Positions 1-10,005 are shown, counted from the first letter of the stretch. The stretch is DNA of 64,000 bases from Paenibacillus pinistramenti (GCF_005869875.1 NZ_VAWG01000006.1:1-64000), one strand, 5' to 3'. The notes: generated by a model from the sequence alone, not told the origin. Numbers and translations: made by a program.

Positions 1-40
1 GCCAGCGTTCGTCCTGAGCCAGGATCAAACTCTCCATAAA
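1..40 (-). rRNA. 16S rRNA, 5' end only (partial)
   Basis: Read on the minus strand, the left edge carries the universal 16S 5' region: GAGTTTGATCCTGGCTCAG followed by GACGAACGCTGGC. The mature 5' end is placed near position 40 by analogy with Bacillus 16S. The rest of the operon lies outside the window. Two promoter-like sites sit upstream, at 167-196 and 267-295. Confidence 0.95.
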
Positions 41-166
41 AGTAAAGTTTGTAGCTCATTTTGAATCTGACGAGTTGTTACTCGTTGTTTATTTCTCACT
101 CGTTGTTCAGTTTTCAAAGATCAAACTCGCTTTTACTCTTCACCGCATCTCAGCGGCGACTTTTAT

Positions 167-196
167 AATATATCACATCGTCCAGCTTACAGTCAA
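167..196 (-). promoter_or_regulatory. rRNA promoter, proximal (P2)
   Basis: On the minus strand TTGACT (191-196) is followed after 18 bases by TATATT (167-172), about 125 bases before the 16S 5' end. A near-consensus SigA core at this distance from a 16S gene fits the downstream member of a tandem rRNA promoter pair. Confidence 0.7.
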
Positions 197-266
197 GCAT
201 TTTTTTAAAAAACTTTTAAGTGCTGACTGCTTGAAGCTTGGCTGCCTTTTTTAGCGGCGAGATTTA

Positions 267-295
267 ATTTAACATATGCTTAATAACTAAGTCAA
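267..295 (-). promoter_or_regulatory. rRNA promoter, distal (P1)
   Basis: On the minus strand TTGACT (290-295), a 17-base spacer and TTAAAT (267-272). With the site at 167-196 this gives two tandem promoters 99 bases apart, the usual arrangement for Bacillales rrn operons. The 39-326 stretch otherwise holds only rRNA leader sequence and no gene. Confidence 0.6.
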
Positions 296-326
296 CACCT
301 AAATTGAAATGAATAGCGGCCGGCCA

Positions 327-1205
327 TCATATCCAATATAAGATCCCTTGACCGGCAGCTTCTTTGATCTTTGTATTCGTTGTCTGCTTAATTACTGAAC
401 GATACACAAGCTTTCGCAGCACCATAGGCAGCTCTTCTCTTATATCCTGCAGTTCTGCCTTATGCAGCAATTCTTGAAGGCTCCAGGGTTCTTTGCGGCT
501 GCGCAGAATGCGAAGAAGCAAAGTGCAGCTATCCGCCATTTTCGTTACAGCTGAAAATTCAAAGGCAAGCAAAGCCAATTCCAGACGCTGCTCTAATGTC
601 TCCATACTCGAGCTCACCTCGGAGTACAGCTTATAAGAAGGCGTATTAAGAGCATGCAGCTCTTCCCAGATCTGTCCTTCAATTCTCACGCTGTTCTCCA
701 AAAGCTCCAAACGGCCCAAATGCTGCAGTCCCATTATTATGGCTGCGTAAGCATCCAGAAAGTGACCATTTTGATTTAACGTTTTGGCTTCGGTATAAAA
801 TTTCAGGAAGCTCGCAAATTCCTTAAGCTTGCGTTTCTCCCGTACAGATTGTTCAAAATCAATAATACGTCCTCTCAATTGCTTCAGTTCCTCCCGCTTA
901 TCCCAAATAACCTCTCCTTGCAAAAAACAGCTCAACAGCTGAGCGTTATCTCCGGAAACTGCCCATCTCTCCAAATCACTGCCTGTTACGAATAACACTT
1001 GGCATTCAAATAAGCCAATTTGGATATGTTCCGGGCCGGGCTTCTTATCTAGATCTTTGCAAACAACGAGAATAAGGAAGTCAAAATCCAGCATAATTGC
1101 GTTATGGATGCCATTTGCGGTTTGGCGGCAGCCAATCGCTCCAAAGGTGTTCGGTCCTATCAGTTCATCGTTAATAAACAATGATTTCACGGTATCCTCC
1201 ATCAC
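327..1205 (-). CDS. ygxA: YgxA-like nucleotidyltransferase-fold protein
   Basis: A 292-residue soluble protein matching the YgxA family of Bacillales, which combines an N-terminal nucleotidyltransferase-like fold, a helical middle and a C-terminal winged-helix-like segment. No catalytic GS...DxD motif of an active nucleotidyltransferase is obvious, so enzymatic activity is doubtful. In B. subtilis ygxA lies between perR and an rRNA operon. Here it again lies directly upstream of a 16S gene, with perR 2 kb away, so synteny supports the name. The true cellular role is unknown. No SD sequence is outstanding at the chosen ATG; the second Met is adjacent. Confidence 0.75.
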   Translation of the reverse strand: MMEDTVKSLFINDELIGPNTFGAIGCRQTANGIHNAIMLDFDFLILVVCKDLDKKPGPEHIQIGLFECQVLFVTGSDLERWAVSGDNAQLLSCFLQGEVIWDKREELKQLRGRIIDFEQSVREKRKLKEFASFLKFYTEAKTLNQNGHFLDAYAAIIMGLQHLGRLELLENSVRIEGQIWEELHALNTPSYKLYSEVSSSMETLEQRLELALLAFEFSAVTKMADSCTLLLRILRSRKEPWSLQELLHKAELQDIREELPMVLRKLVYRSVIKQTTNTKIKEAAGQGILYWI

Positions 1206-1323
1206 GGTCAGGCGTCGTTACGCAAATACCCCTGCTTATAAATTTCTACAATGCATGTCAGTTTCCTGCTTCAAAATCACGAATCCATTCTCTGCTTCAA
1301 GAAATTTGGATTAAAAATAAAAT

Positions 1324-1348
1324 CCCCCGGGAGAAACTCTCCCAGGGG
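1324..1348 (-). terminator. Rho-independent terminator of the GH18 gene
   Basis: Stem CCCCcGGGAG / CTCCCaGGGG followed on the minus strand by the T-rich ATTTTATTTTTAA. It lies just downstream of the GH18 gene stop at 1383. Confidence 0.7.
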
Positions 1349-1382
1349 TTGGAATTCTAATAATAACCGCCGAATTAACCGG

Positions 1383-3098
1383 TTAATCGGCGTTGACCTG
1401 CTTTAATACCGTCCAGGCATCTGCGGAAGCAAAGCTTCTGCTCCAGGAGGCAATTCCGGCCAGGTGCAGGCTTTTTACAAGTTCAACTCTCTTCAGTAAT
1501 GACTCGCTGTCCTCAAGCCAGATTCTTTTTAATGCGCCGTCTTCTTCATATTGTACGTAATTTTGACCCGTATCTGAGGAGACAGCAGGCGTGAGCGAAT
1601 ACTGCTTAAGAATGCTTTGGGCTTTGTTCATGCTGATCGCCTTGGAGCTAACTTCAGTCACCCCATCTGTTATCGTTTCAGTCCAAACGCGGGTATACAG
1701 CGGGACGCCTAAAATCAGTTTGGACTCCGGAACGGCGTCTTCCGTCAAGATTTTGTTAACCGCATCTTCTGTCCAAGGCAGTGAAGCAACCGACCCGGAA
1801 ACCGGGCTGGCGGCCCAATGCTCATCATAGGCCATGACAACCATATAATCGACTAAGCCGCTTAACGCTTTGCGGTCCAGAAACTTGGACCAGAGCTCGC
1901 TGTCCGATTTCGGGGTGACGTCCATCGATACAATCATTCCCTGCGCCCGGGCCAAGGGCCTCAGTTCTCTCATAAATTGCGTGATATTGCCGCCATCTTC
2001 TGTTTCTACATTTTCAAAGTCGATATTGATGCCGTCCAGATCTAATTTTCTGGCATAATTTAGAAGTTGATTGATAGCCCGTATGCGCGTTTCATAAGCG
2101 GCAAAAGCCTGCTTCGTCAGCTCTGCGCTGAAGCTGTTGCTGTACAGACCCCAGACCTGCTTTCCGAGGGTGTGCGCTTGTTCCACATAATCGGGGTCAG
2201 CCTTGCTCTTCACATTGCCTTTGGTATCGGCCAGCTGGAACCAGGTGGGACTGATTACGTTAACACCGGTTAAAGTCCCGATGATATCAGGATCCGCAGG
2301 AACCTCGTAGACCGCTTCCCAGGTCATATTGATCTTCTTGCTGCTCCAAGCCTCAACGGCCGGCAGAACTTTTGCTTCCGTCTTGGGAACAGCAGCTTTA
2401 TCCTTGACCTCTACAAGACTCCGCTTAATGAAGCCGGTATATCCGCTGTTCGTCTGGGCATAATACCAGTCACCCGAGCTGCTCAAGATCCGCAAAGGGG
2501 TCTGAGGGGCCAAGTCGGCCAGAATTGCCGAGTGAATGGAGTCTTTTTCACGGAGAGGAGTTGTTTTGCCCTTCTTATCGGCTTCGACAGCGGCATGCTG
2601 AATGCTCTCCCCCGGCATGAACACCCGGACGGCTCCCGAAGCCTTGTCCTCTTCAATTTGAACGCCATAAATCTGCTCGATCAGCCCGGCAGGCACATAG
2701 ACAACACCATTCTGTTCTATTGGGGCGCTGCTTAAGCTGAATGCCGCATTGTTGAGCGTGCCTTTACTTTGGCCTACCTGCACCCGGACAAGCTTGTCAG
2801 CAGTTGCTAATATGACAGAACCCGTACCTTCTTCATAGCGCGCACCCTGATCGAGCTTCTCTTGAATCACAGGCAAAGGAAGGCTGAGCGACGAACCGGT
2901 TTCGGCGGCAGAGTAAGCTTCTACTTTATCCTTGAAAAAGATCGGCTTGTCCATTCCCTTCCATTCAGGGTCGGTGTGCGCACCATTCGGCACGAAAATC
3001 CGGTAAACGATAAATGCGGAAAACAAAAATAAGATCAGCAGTCCCAGCTTGCGCAAAGGTCTTGCTCTTCGCCTCTTCCACTTGTTCTTACGGCTCAT
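1383..3098 (-). CDS. membrane-anchored SH3/GH18 glycoside hydrolase
   Basis: 571 residues. A very basic N-terminus leads into one transmembrane anchor at about 19-36, so the enzyme should face outward. Residues about 95-165 resemble the copper-amine-oxidase-N-like stalk common in Paenibacillus surface proteins. About 195-232 is a bacterial SH3 domain (WYYAQTNSGYTGFIK). About 258-565 is a GH18 chitinase-fold domain. The catalytic strand reads DGINIDFE at 355-362; E362 is the expected acid/base, and Asn replaces the second Asp of DxxDxDxE, as in spore-cortex YaaH/YdhD-type members. It probably acts on peptidoglycan or cortex glucosaminidic bonds; the substrate is inferred from the subfamily. 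It lies downstream of perR but has its own terminator. Confidence 0.85.
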   Translation of the reverse strand: MSRKNKWKRRRARPLRKLGLLILFLFSAFIVYRIFVPNGAHTDPEWKGMDKPIFFKDKVEAYSAAETGSSLSLPLPVIQEKLDQGARYEEGTGSVILATADKLVRVQVGQSKGTLNNAAFSLSSAPIEQNGVVYVPAGLIEQIYGVQIEEDKASGAVRVFMPGESIQHAAVEADKKGKTTPLREKDSIHSAILADLAPQTPLRILSSSGDWYYAQTNSGYTGFIKRSLVEVKDKAAVPKTEAKVLPAVEAWSSKKINMTWEAVYEVPADPDIIGTLTGVNVISPTWFQLADTKGNVKSKADPDYVEQAHTLGKQVWGLYSNSFSAELTKQAFAAYETRIRAINQLLNYARKLDLDGINIDFENVETEDGGNITQFMRELRPLARAQGMIVSMDVTPKSDSELWSKFLDRKALSGLVDYMVVMAYDEHWAASPVSGSVASLPWTEDAVNKILTEDAVPESKLILGVPLYTRVWTETITDGVTEVSSKAISMNKAQSILKQYSLTPAVSSDTGQNYVQYEEDGALKRIWLEDSESLLKRVELVKSLHLAGIASWSRSFASADAWTVLKQVNAD

Positions 3099-3146
3099 TC
3101 TGCAATAAATACCTCCGTTGTTGAAATAAATCTTCTAAAAAAGGAA

Positions 3147-3184
3147 GGACGCGAAGAACCTCCCTTAGGGAATTCTGCACGTCC
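3147..3184 (-). terminator. terminator of perR
   Basis: On the minus strand GGACG...CGTCC encloses an inner AGAA/TTCT and CCCT/AGGG stem, then TTCCTTTTTT. It begins 42 bases after the perR stop. Confidence 0.65.
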
Positions 3185-3225
3185 GTATGATTGTTGTTCG
3201 TTCATTGTTCCGCTTAAGCCGCTCT

Positions 3226-3651
3226 TTACTTGGGAAAGCACTCCTGGCAGACGCCGTAAAGCTCCAAACGATGACCATATACTTTGAACCCCGTCGCATG
3301 CTCAGCCGACTCCTCCACTTCATGCAGGGAAGGATAACTAAAATCTTTAATCTTGCCGCACTGCTGGCACACCACATGATAATGATCGGACACATCTGCG
3401 TCAAACCGGCTTGAACTGTCCCCGTACGTAAGCTCGCGAACCATATCGGCTTCTATAAAAACCTTAAGATTGTTATAAACGGTAGCTACACTCATGTTCG
3501 GGAACTTTGGTGATAGCGCACGATATATTTCGTCAGCCGTAGGATGCTCCATCGACTCCATCAAATAAGCAAGAATAGCATGACGCTGCGGCGTAATGCG
3601 GACACCGTTTGATTTTAACTGGTCTAAGGCATGCTGTACCTGTGCAGACAT
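3226..3651 (-). CDS. perR: peroxide-responsive Fur-family repressor PerR
   Basis: 141 residues from an ATG preceded by AGAAGGCGGTGG; an ATG 30 bases upstream has no SD and was rejected. The winged helix at about 18-80 contains TPQRHAIL and the recognition segment [12 protein letters not shown]. Metal-site residues are in place: His36, the DHYH stretch for the Fe/Mn sensor site, and two CxxC pairs (CQQC and CQEC) for structural zinc. This pattern and length fit PerR better than Fur or Zur. In the family, peroxide oxidises a sensor-site histidine when iron is bound and the repressor leaves katA-, ahpC- and pfeT-type promoters. A candidate target is the metal ATPase at 46961-48943. No clear palindromic PerR box was found at its own promoter. 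Confidence 0.9.
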   Translation of the reverse strand: MSAQVQHALDQLKSNGVRITPQRHAILAYLMESMEHPTADEIYRALSPKFPNMSVATVYNNLKVFIEADMVRELTYGDSSSRFDADVSDHYHVVCQQCGKIKDFSYPSLHEVEESAEHATGFKVYGHRLELYGVCQECFPK

Positions 3652-3778
3652 GATGTCCACCGCCTTCTGAAAAATTTGCATGTATTACATGTGTGATTTG
3701 TATTATTTTTATTGTACGTGTCCCCTAAAACGTTTGTCAACGCAGCACAAGGCAAAAACCGCAGCCGCCAAATGGAGT

Positions 3779-5644
3779 TTACTCCGGATCTGTGCGCGAA
3801 TTTAGCGAGTTAATCGCCTCTTTCTGAATGAATACGTTGCTGTTGCCGTCCAGGGTCACTTTGTATTCTCCGGTTCCCCAAGTCCCCTTAATGGTCTTAT
3901 CCTCGACCGGGAACGGAAGGTTGGTTTCTATCCCGCCATAACCGCTGGAAGCTTCGAGTGTATAATCTGCTTTCTCCGGCAGGGTAATATGGAGTTCGCC
4001 TACTGCGCTGTAAACGTTCCAGTCTCCCCCGATTACATTGGATTTCAGAAGAATTTGACCGTTCAGCGTTTGGGCGGACAGCTTATTTGGAGCTTCATCA
4101 ATGTCCAGATTGCCATTTTTGGTGCTGATGTCGATATCTCCGCCGGTTGATTTGACAGTAATGTCCCCTACCCATGTAGAAAGCTTGAGATTTCCATAAA
4201 TACTTTCGGCGGTTAAATTTCCACCTTCGCTCTCGGCCTGGACATTTCCAATAATATCTGAAACGGCCACATCACCGTTAAAGGTCTTGGCTGTCATTTC
4301 GCCGTATACGTTTCTGATTTCAACTTTGCCATTTCCGGTCTCAAGACTGGCTTTATCCGCCGCGAGATTCTTGACAAGCAGATTCCCGTTTGTGGTCGCG
4401 ACCTTTAGAGTCAAGCTGCGATTATAAGGAAGGATGATATTCATGTTCACTCTGGGATGGCGGTTGCCCGAGTCACCGTAGCTCTTGTCCTTGACGGCAA
4501 GCTCCAGCGTTTGCCCTGAGGAGGCCTCAATGCCGGTCTGCTCGGCGATTTCTTGAGCTTTAACCGGATCGGCTTCATCTACATAAACCTTATACTGCAC
4601 TTGAACGTCATAAACCGATTCTCTGCTGATCGTTATATTGCCATTCACGCCGTCTACGGCTAACTTGGTGGTTTCGGATGCCAGCGGAAGATCGAGAGGC
4701 ATTTTGACAACTGCTGTCCCTTTCTCTTCACTGAATTCCATGCTGGCAGCCGTCAAATCCAGACTGACCTTCTTCCAAAGCTGCACGTAGTGATCCTGCT
4801 GGGTAATCGCGAATACGGAGACCGAAGCCGCAAGCGTTAAGAGCAGCCCCTTCAAATCCATCCGGATCCGCGGGCTTCCCTCTGTTCCGCCTTTATTTCT
4901 CCCGCGAAGAATATTAAAAATCGCTTCACAGCCCAGTGCCACCAGTAAAATCGGCCACCATTTCAACAATAGAAGCATGGCGTCTCTGTTTAAATACAAA
5001 TCCAGTATGAGCAAAACGCCTACAGCAGCCAAAAAGATCGCCGCCGTTAACCGTCCGGTCCGCTTAAAGCGCCTCCGGCTCTCACCGGCAGTCAGCACGG
5101 CCGCAGCAGCCAGAAACAGAACTGCGACCGCATATCCGCCGTAATTCTGAATAAACAGCGTAAACCATTCCGGCTGCTGGCGAAGCAAAAATAAGAGCAG
5201 ACCGCCGCCAATCATCAGCCCGCCAAGACCCAGACCGCGCCGGATGCTCTTACCGGCTGAACGGCGGCTTCCTTCTGTGTCTCTGCCCCTGCGGGCGTTC
5301 CAGTAATCCGTGGATTGCAGCACATCATAGATGCTGTAGAAGTAGATGACCGGTACGAGAAGGACAAGCAATATTAACAGCGGCACATTAATGTGCATGC
5401 GGGAAGAAGAAAAATAAACCAAAGAAGCCGCGTCGATCAGGATGAGATAAATAAGCGTAATCCCTTTGCCGAAGAGCTTCAAATAAAGGTGCCCGAGACC
5501 CGGTAACAGGGCTGCTAGCAAAACCGATACCAGCTTGAGCTTCCGCCTTCTCGGCATGAAACCCGCGCTCTTCCGGCGGGATGCTGACTCCTGGGGTTTC
5601 TGCTTCCGCTTGCTTCCATCCTTGTAAGAAAAGTAGTTAGCCAT
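3779..5644 (-). CDS. multi-pass membrane protein with DUF4097 (LiaF/adhesin-like) domain
   Basis: 621 residues. A basic, Arg/Lys-rich N-terminus (about 1-37) precedes seven or so hydrophobic segments between about 38 and 300, including a short Wzz/TM2-like pair. From about 300 to the end is an extracellular-type beta-repeat region with recurring motifs such as TTNGNLLVKNL, TGNGKVEIRNV, SEGGNLTAESI and TKNGNLDIDEA, typical of the DUF4097 beta-solenoid. Related proteins sit in cell-envelope stress systems (Lia type), but no two-component pair is adjacent, so that role is inference. The start is set by AGGAG ten bases before the ATG. It is monocistronic by spacing. Confidence 0.75.
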   Translation of the reverse strand: MANYFSYKDGSKRKQKPQESASRRKSAGFMPRRRKLKLVSVLLAALLPGLGHLYLKLFGKGITLIYLILIDAASLVYFSSSRMHINVPLLILLVLLVPVIYFYSIYDVLQSTDYWNARRGRDTEGSRRSAGKSIRRGLGLGGLMIGGGLLLFLLRQQPEWFTLFIQNYGGYAVAVLFLAAAAVLTAGESRRRFKRTGRLTAAIFLAAVGVLLILDLYLNRDAMLLLLKWWPILLVALGCEAIFNILRGRNKGGTEGSPRIRMDLKGLLLTLAASVSVFAITQQDHYVQLWKKVSLDLTAASMEFSEEKGTAVVKMPLDLPLASETTKLAVDGVNGNITISRESVYDVQVQYKVYVDEADPVKAQEIAEQTGIEASSGQTLELAVKDKSYGDSGNRHPRVNMNIILPYNRSLTLKVATTNGNLLVKNLAADKASLETGNGKVEIRNVYGEMTAKTFNGDVAVSDIIGNVQAESEGGNLTAESIYGNLKLSTWVGDITVKSTGGDIDISTKNGNLDIDEAPNKLSAQTLNGQILLKSNVIGGDWNVYSAVGELHITLPEKADYTLEASSGYGGIETNLPFPVEDKTIKGTWGTGEYKVTLDGNSNVFIQKEAINSLNSRTDPE

Positions 5645-5823
5645 ACGAATTCAACTCCTGTGTTTGGCCTTGCCTTTAGGTTATCATACCCGATTTCCGG
5701 ATCGTCCGTAACCAAGTCCCCAAATCAGGCTGTTTCCGGACAGCAAAAAGACCTCTTCATCTGCCGGTTTAGTGAGAGCCGGCGAGAGAAAGAGGCCCGG
5801 AGCATGCAAGGGATATTTTTGCG

Positions 5824-6747
5824 TTAGATTAGAATCTGTACTATTAAAGCAGCAGACATGATCAAGCCGCACCACATGGAAGCATTCAGCGAGGCACCCA
5901 TCAGCGGCAAGTATGCGGGTGAGGGGTTCTGGCTCTGCAGCCCGCGGTAAACCCGGTAAAGCGGCAGAACGGACAGAACAGCCAGCACCGCATAAAACGG
6001 CAGTGTCCCCGTAAAAATACAAATCAGCAGAAGGACATAAGCCAGCACGGTCATTACCCGGGACAGAACAAGTGCTCTGCGTTCGCCCCAAACGACAACC
6101 AGAGTGAATTTGCCAGCCTTTTGATCGGCCTGCCAGTGCAAAAAGTGATGGTTAAACAAAAGCAGCGTTGTCAGCAGCCCGACAGGCAGCGACAGCAGAA
6201 CGGAACGGAGACTGAATTCCCCAGTCTGCACAAAATAAGCCCCGGTCACAGGCATGATGCCAAAAGCAAAGAGAATTGCCACTTCACTGTAGCCTTTGCC
6301 CCGGTAACCAAACCGCAGCGGAGGCGCGACGTAAAAATAGGCGATAAGCGCCCCAACAACTACAAAATACATAAGCTCCCAGCCGCTGAAAATACAGAGC
6401 AGCACGCCGCAGACCACGGCAATCAGCAGAAACAGCCAGGTCATTCCGGCAAAGGCCTTCTCCGACATAATTCCGCCTGTGAGCAGGCCGGAGTTGGTAG
6501 AAACAAGCCCTTCGGTCTCCTGCGCCGCCGTATCGGTCCCGTTGCGGTAATCCCACAAATCATTAATCATATTGGAAAAGAGATGTGCCGCTCCCGCTCC
6601 CAGAAACGCCAAAATAAATAAAACCGGATGAAACTCTTTCTCCCAAACATAAGCTGCTGCTGTCCCCAGAACGACCGGAACCAGCATAACGGGAAGTGAG
6701 TAAAACCGGGTAGCTTTAAGAAATAACTGCCATTTGCTCATCGCCAC
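5824..6747 (-). CDS. UbiA-family prenyltransferase (MenA-like)
   Basis: An integral membrane protein with about eight or nine hydrophobic helices. Both Asp-rich prenyl-diphosphate motifs of the UbiA superfamily are visible: NDLWDYRNGTD near residue 60 and DQKAGKFTLVVVWG near 205. Length (about 307) and motifs fit 1,4-dihydroxy-2-naphthoate prenyltransferase (MenA) or a close relative, which attaches a polyprenyl tail in quinone synthesis. No other menaquinone genes are nearby, so the acceptor is unproven. I prefer a GTG start: GGAGG lies eight bases ahead of it. An ATG 15 bases upstream has no SD, and an ATG 6 bases downstream is also possible. Confidence 0.75.
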   Translation of the reverse strand: MAMSKWQLFLKATRFYSLPVMLVPVVLGTAAAYVWEKEFHPVLFILAFLGAGAAHLFSNMINDLWDYRNGTDTAAQETEGLVSTNSGLLTGGIMSEKAFAGMTWLFLLIAVVCGVLLCIFSGWELMYFVVVGALIAYFYVAPPLRFGYRGKGYSEVAILFAFGIMPVTGAYFVQTGEFSLRSVLLSLPVGLLTTLLLFNHHFLHWQADQKAGKFTLVVVWGERRALVLSRVMTVLAYVLLLICIFTGTLPFYAVLAVLSVLPLYRVYRGLQSQNPSPAYLPLMGASLNASMWCGLIMSAALIVQILI

Positions 6748-6880
6748 CTCAGGTGCCTCCATTCTTTTCTTAAAATTTGTTGTACGTATAACAACATGTA
6801 ATTATACAACATGTCCAGCGCGATGGAACAAGGAAATGATCTTGAAGTTTAACCAGTAAATGGGATTCATGACGAAAAAT

Positions 6881-6916
6881 CAAAGAAGCGTACCCGCCTG
6901 GCGGGACGCTTCTTTG
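6881..6916 (-). terminator. terminator of the gatCAB operon
   Basis: CAAAGAAGCGTaCCCGC / GCGGGaCGCTTCTTTG, a near-perfect 16-bp stem with one bulged base and a 3-base loop. On the minus strand it is followed by ATTTTTCG. It lies about 150 bases after gatB. Confidence 0.75.
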
Positions 6917-7031
6917 GGAGAAATAGTGGTAAGTCATGCGCAACAGCGCTATTGAGTGCGTCATGCAGCGACAGTGCTGTTTGACTCTGGAAAATGTTTG
7001 ATTAAGGCTCCGGCTGCTGATTGCTGACAGC

Positions 7032-7058
7032 CGCTTAAAACGCTTAAAACGCTTAAAA
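7032..7058. repeat. 9-bp tandem repeat, 3 copies
   Basis: CGCTTAAAA occurs three times head to tail, followed by a degenerate CGGCTTAAG, immediately after the gatB stop codon. Function unknown; it is one of several such short arrays in this window's spacers. Confidence 0.85.
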
Positions 7059-7062
7059 CGGC

Positions 7063-8505
7063 TTAAGACTGCTTCAGCTCGTCAACCAGCAGCTTGTTCG
7101 CAAGGCCCGGATTGGCTTTGCCCTTGCTGCGCTTCATAACCTGTCCGACAAGGAAGCCGATCGCCTTGTCCTTGCCTGCCTGGTAATCCGCTACCGAAGC
7201 CGGATTGTCGGCAATGACCTCTTTAACGATGGCCAAAATAGCGCCTTCGTCGCTGATCTGCACCAGGCCCTGCTCCTCAACGATCTGCTGCGGAAGCTTG
7301 CCGCTCTGCAGCATTTCTTTGAAGACGGTTTTGGCGATTTTGGAGCTGATCGTGCCTTTCTCAATCAGACCAATCATCTCGCCCAGGCCTTGTCCCGTCA
7401 ATTTGACGTCGGACAGCTCAAGGCTATTGCTGTTCAGGTAGCCAAGCAGGTCGCCCATCATCCAGTTCGACACGGCTTTGGCGTCCGAAGTGTGTTGCAG
7501 GCTGCTCTCGAACAGATCAGCCAGCTGCTTGGACGAGGTAATGACGCCTGCGTCATAATCCGGCAGGCCAAGCTCCGAGGTATACCGGGCTTTACGCGCA
7601 TCCGGAAGCTCCGGAATGGAAGCGCGGATGCGCTCCTTCCACGCTGCGTCGATATGCAGCGTAACGAGATCCGGGTCGGGGAAGTAGCGGTAGTCATGCG
7701 CTTCTTCCTTGCTGCGCATGGACAGCGTCTTGCCCTGGGCTTCATCCCAGCGGCGCGTCTCCTGCACGACTTGTCCGCCTTCGTCCAGAATCTCGGCCTG
7801 GCGGAGCTGCTCGTACTCCAGGCCGCGCTGTACGCCGCGGAAGGAGTTCATATTTTTCAGCTCGGCTTTGGTGCCAAGCTCCTTCTGTCCGTGCGGGCGA
7901 AGGCTGATGTTCGCGTCGCAGCGCAGCGAGCCTTCTTCCATCTTCACATCCGAAACATCGCAGTACTGCATGATGGCACGCAGCTTCTCCAGATAAGCCC
8001 GCGCTTCCTCCGGCGAAGAGATGTCCGGCTCGGACACGATTTCGACAAGCGGCGTACCGACGCGGTTAAAGTCGACCAGGGAGGCATAACCGCCGTCCAC
8101 GTGCGTCAGCTTGCCGGCGTCTTCCTCCAAATGCAGACGGGTAATGCCGATCCGCTTCGTTGTACCGTCTACTTCAATATCGATATATCCGTTCAGGCCG
8201 ATCGGCTGATCAAACTGAGAAATCTGATAAGCCTTCGGCGAGTCGGGATAGAAATAGTTCTTGCGGTCGAATTTGCTGACATCGCCGATTTCGCAGTTGA
8301 GCGCCATGGCGGCTTTCATTGCATAGTCTACGGCCTGACGGTTCAGTACCGGCAGAACGCCGGGATGGCCGAGGCAGACCGGACAGGTATGGCTGTTGGG
8401 CGGCGCGCCGAATTCGGTGGAGCAGCCGCAGAAGATTTTACTCTTCGTATGCAGCTCCACGTGCACTTCCAGCCCGATGACGGTTTCATATTTGGATGTT
8501 GACAT
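7063..8505 (-). CDS. gatB: Asp-tRNA(Asn)/Glu-tRNA(Gln) amidotransferase subunit B
   Basis: 480 residues from the ATG preceded by AGGAGGTTCTT; a GTG 18 bases upstream has no SD and was not used. GatB binds misacylated Glu-tRNA(Gln) or Asp-tRNA(Asn), phosphorylates the side chain and receives ammonia from GatA. The N-terminal catalytic core shows the family signatures [29 protein letters not shown] and the zinc cysteines of CGCS/CPVC. The C-terminal YqeY-like tail ends with [16 protein letters not shown]. Last gene of gatC-gatA-gatB; the ATG starts 18 bases after the gatA stop, which indicates translational coupling. Confidence 0.97.
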   Translation of the reverse strand: MSTSKYETVIGLEVHVELHTKSKIFCGCSTEFGAPPNSHTCPVCLGHPGVLPVLNRQAVDYAMKAAMALNCEIGDVSKFDRKNYFYPDSPKAYQISQFDQPIGLNGYIDIEVDGTTKRIGITRLHLEEDAGKLTHVDGGYASLVDFNRVGTPLVEIVSEPDISSPEEARAYLEKLRAIMQYCDVSDVKMEEGSLRCDANISLRPHGQKELGTKAELKNMNSFRGVQRGLEYEQLRQAEILDEGGQVVQETRRWDEAQGKTLSMRSKEEAHDYRYFPDPDLVTLHIDAAWKERIRASIPELPDARKARYTSELGLPDYDAGVITSSKQLADLFESSLQHTSDAKAVSNWMMGDLLGYLNSNSLELSDVKLTGQGLGEMIGLIEKGTISSKIAKTVFKEMLQSGKLPQQIVEEQGLVQISDEGAILAIVKEVIADNPASVADYQAGKDKAIGFLVGQVMKRSKGKANPGLANKLLVDELKQS

Positions 8506-8523
8506 AAGAACCTCCTGCTTCAC

Positions 8524-9975
8524 TTAAAGCGACGGGCGCCGCTTATGGTGCTCCGTATGAATTTCAAAGGCGTGCGCGGTGCGCAGCACGGTGCTTTCGT
8601 CAAAGGCTTTGCCGATGATCTGCAGGCCGACCGGAAGTCCGTCTGCAAAACCGCAAGGCACGCTGATCGCCGGCACGCCGGCAAGGCTGACCGGGATGGT
8701 CAGAATATCGTTCAGGTACATCGTCAAAGGATCGTCCACCTGGGAGCCGATCGGGAATGCCGTCGTTGGAGCCGTAGGCCCGATAATGACGTCGTATTTT
8801 TCAAAGGTCTGGTCAAAATCCTGCTTAATCAGTGTCCGGACTTTCTGTGCCTTCAAATAATAGGCGTCATAGTAGCCGGAGCTGAGCGCATACGTGCCAA
8901 GCATAATCCGGCGCTTCACTTCCGGACCGAAGCCCTGGCTTCTGGACTCATGATAAAGCTCGAGCAGATTGCTGCTGTCCGCACGCACGCCGTACCGAAC
9001 GCCGTCAAACCGGGACAGGTTGGAGGAAGCTTCAGAGGAAGCCAGCAAATAGTAGGCGGCTACCGCATATTCCGTATGAGGAAGAGAAACCTCTTCCCAG
9101 ACTGCGCCCAGCGATTCGAGCGTCTTCAGGGCCTCCATAACCGCGTCTTTGACCTTCGGATCTACACCCTCCAAATATTCTTTAGGCACCGCAATCCGCA
9201 GTCCTTTCACATCGCCGGTAAGCGCGCTGAGGTAGTCAGGCAGCTCTACATTAGCGGAGGTGGAATCCTTTGGATCATATCCGGAGATGGCTTGAAGGAC
9301 GTAAGCGGCGTCTTCAACATTTTTCGTAACCGGGCCGATCTGGTCCAGGGATGATGCAAACGCAACGAGCCCATAGCGGGAAACCCGGCCGTATGTAGGC
9401 TTAAGCCCTACTACACCGCAGTAGGAAGCCGGCTGACGGATCGAACCGCCTGTGTCGGAGCCGAGCGTGAAATAGGCTTGTCCGGACGCAACTGCCGCTG
9501 CGGAACCGCCGCTGCTGCCGCCGGGAACCCGGGTGAGATCCCAAGGGTTTCGGGTTACCTGGAAGCTCGAGTTCTCGTTGGAGCCGCCCATCGCAAATTC
9601 ATCCATGTTCAGCTTGCCGAGGGTCACGGCGTCGGCCGCTTTCAGCTTGGTAACGGCTGTCGCGTCGTAAATCGGGTCGTAATTCTTCAAAAACTGACTC
9701 GCACAGGTCGTGCGCAGACCTTCGGTCACCATGTTATCTTTGATGCCGGCAGGCAGGCCGAACAGCAGCCCCCGCGCTTCCCCGCCGGACAGCTTCGCAT
9801 CAAGCTTGGCAGCCGTTTGTTTGGCTCCTTCTTCATTTAAAGCGAGATATGCCTGAATGCGCCCGTCCCGCTCTTTAATTGCGGCAAAGGCTTCGCCGAC
9901 CAGATCCGTAACGGACAGCTCCTTGCTGTGGAGCCGGTCGTGAAGTTCTTGCAGCCGTAAGTCAAATAACGTCAA
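8524..9975 (-). CDS. gatA: Asp/Glu-tRNA amidotransferase subunit A (amidase)
   Basis: 483 residues. An amidase-signature enzyme that hydrolyses glutamine and passes ammonia to GatB. The Ser-cisSer-Lys triad is visible: Lys in GIKDNM (about 79), cis-Ser in [12 protein letters not shown] (about 153-155) and the nucleophilic Ser in [10 protein letters not shown] (about 178). The start codon is TTG, supported by GGAGGG seven bases ahead; no ATG fits. The gene begins 30 bases after gatC. Full family length with no disruption. Confidence 0.97.
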   Translation of the reverse strand: MTLFDLRLQELHDRLHSKELSVTDLVGEAFAAIKERDGRIQAYLALNEEGAKQTAAKLDAKLSGGEARGLLFGLPAGIKDNMVTEGLRTTCASQFLKNYDPIYDATAVTKLKAADAVTLGKLNMDEFAMGGSNENSSFQVTRNPWDLTRVPGGSSGGSAAAVASGQAYFTLGSDTGGSIRQPASYCGVVGLKPTYGRVSRYGLVAFASSLDQIGPVTKNVEDAAYVLQAISGYDPKDSTSANVELPDYLSALTGDVKGLRIAVPKEYLEGVDPKVKDAVMEALKTLESLGAVWEEVSLPHTEYAVAAYYLLASSEASSNLSRFDGVRYGVRADSSNLLELYHESRSQGFGPEVKRRIMLGTYALSSGYYDAYYLKAQKVRTLIKQDFDQTFEKYDVIIGPTAPTTAFPIGSQVDDPLTMYLNDILTIPVSLAGVPAISVPCGFADGLPVGLQIIGKAFDESTVLRTAHAFEIHTEHHKRRPSL

Positions 9976-10005
9976 TGCGTTTCCCTCCTAAAAAATGATT
10001 CTCTG

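Noticed and set aside
3690-3725. PerR box in the perR promoter
   Set aside because: The AT-rich stretch ACAATAAAAATAATACA lacks the dyad symmetry of TTATAATnATTATAA.
6770-6964. Small minus-strand frame after the gatB terminator
   Set aside because: It runs through the terminator hairpin at 6881-6916 and has no SD or recognisable sequence.
7390-8502. Long plus-strand open frame opposite gatB
   Set aside because: It mirrors gatB codon structure, has no ribosome-binding site and encodes a low-quality Arg/Leu-rich product; GatB is certain on the other strand. The same reasoning removes the long frames opposite the ABC-F gene (40072-41034), trxB (45902-46861) and the PAS kinase (57633-58988).
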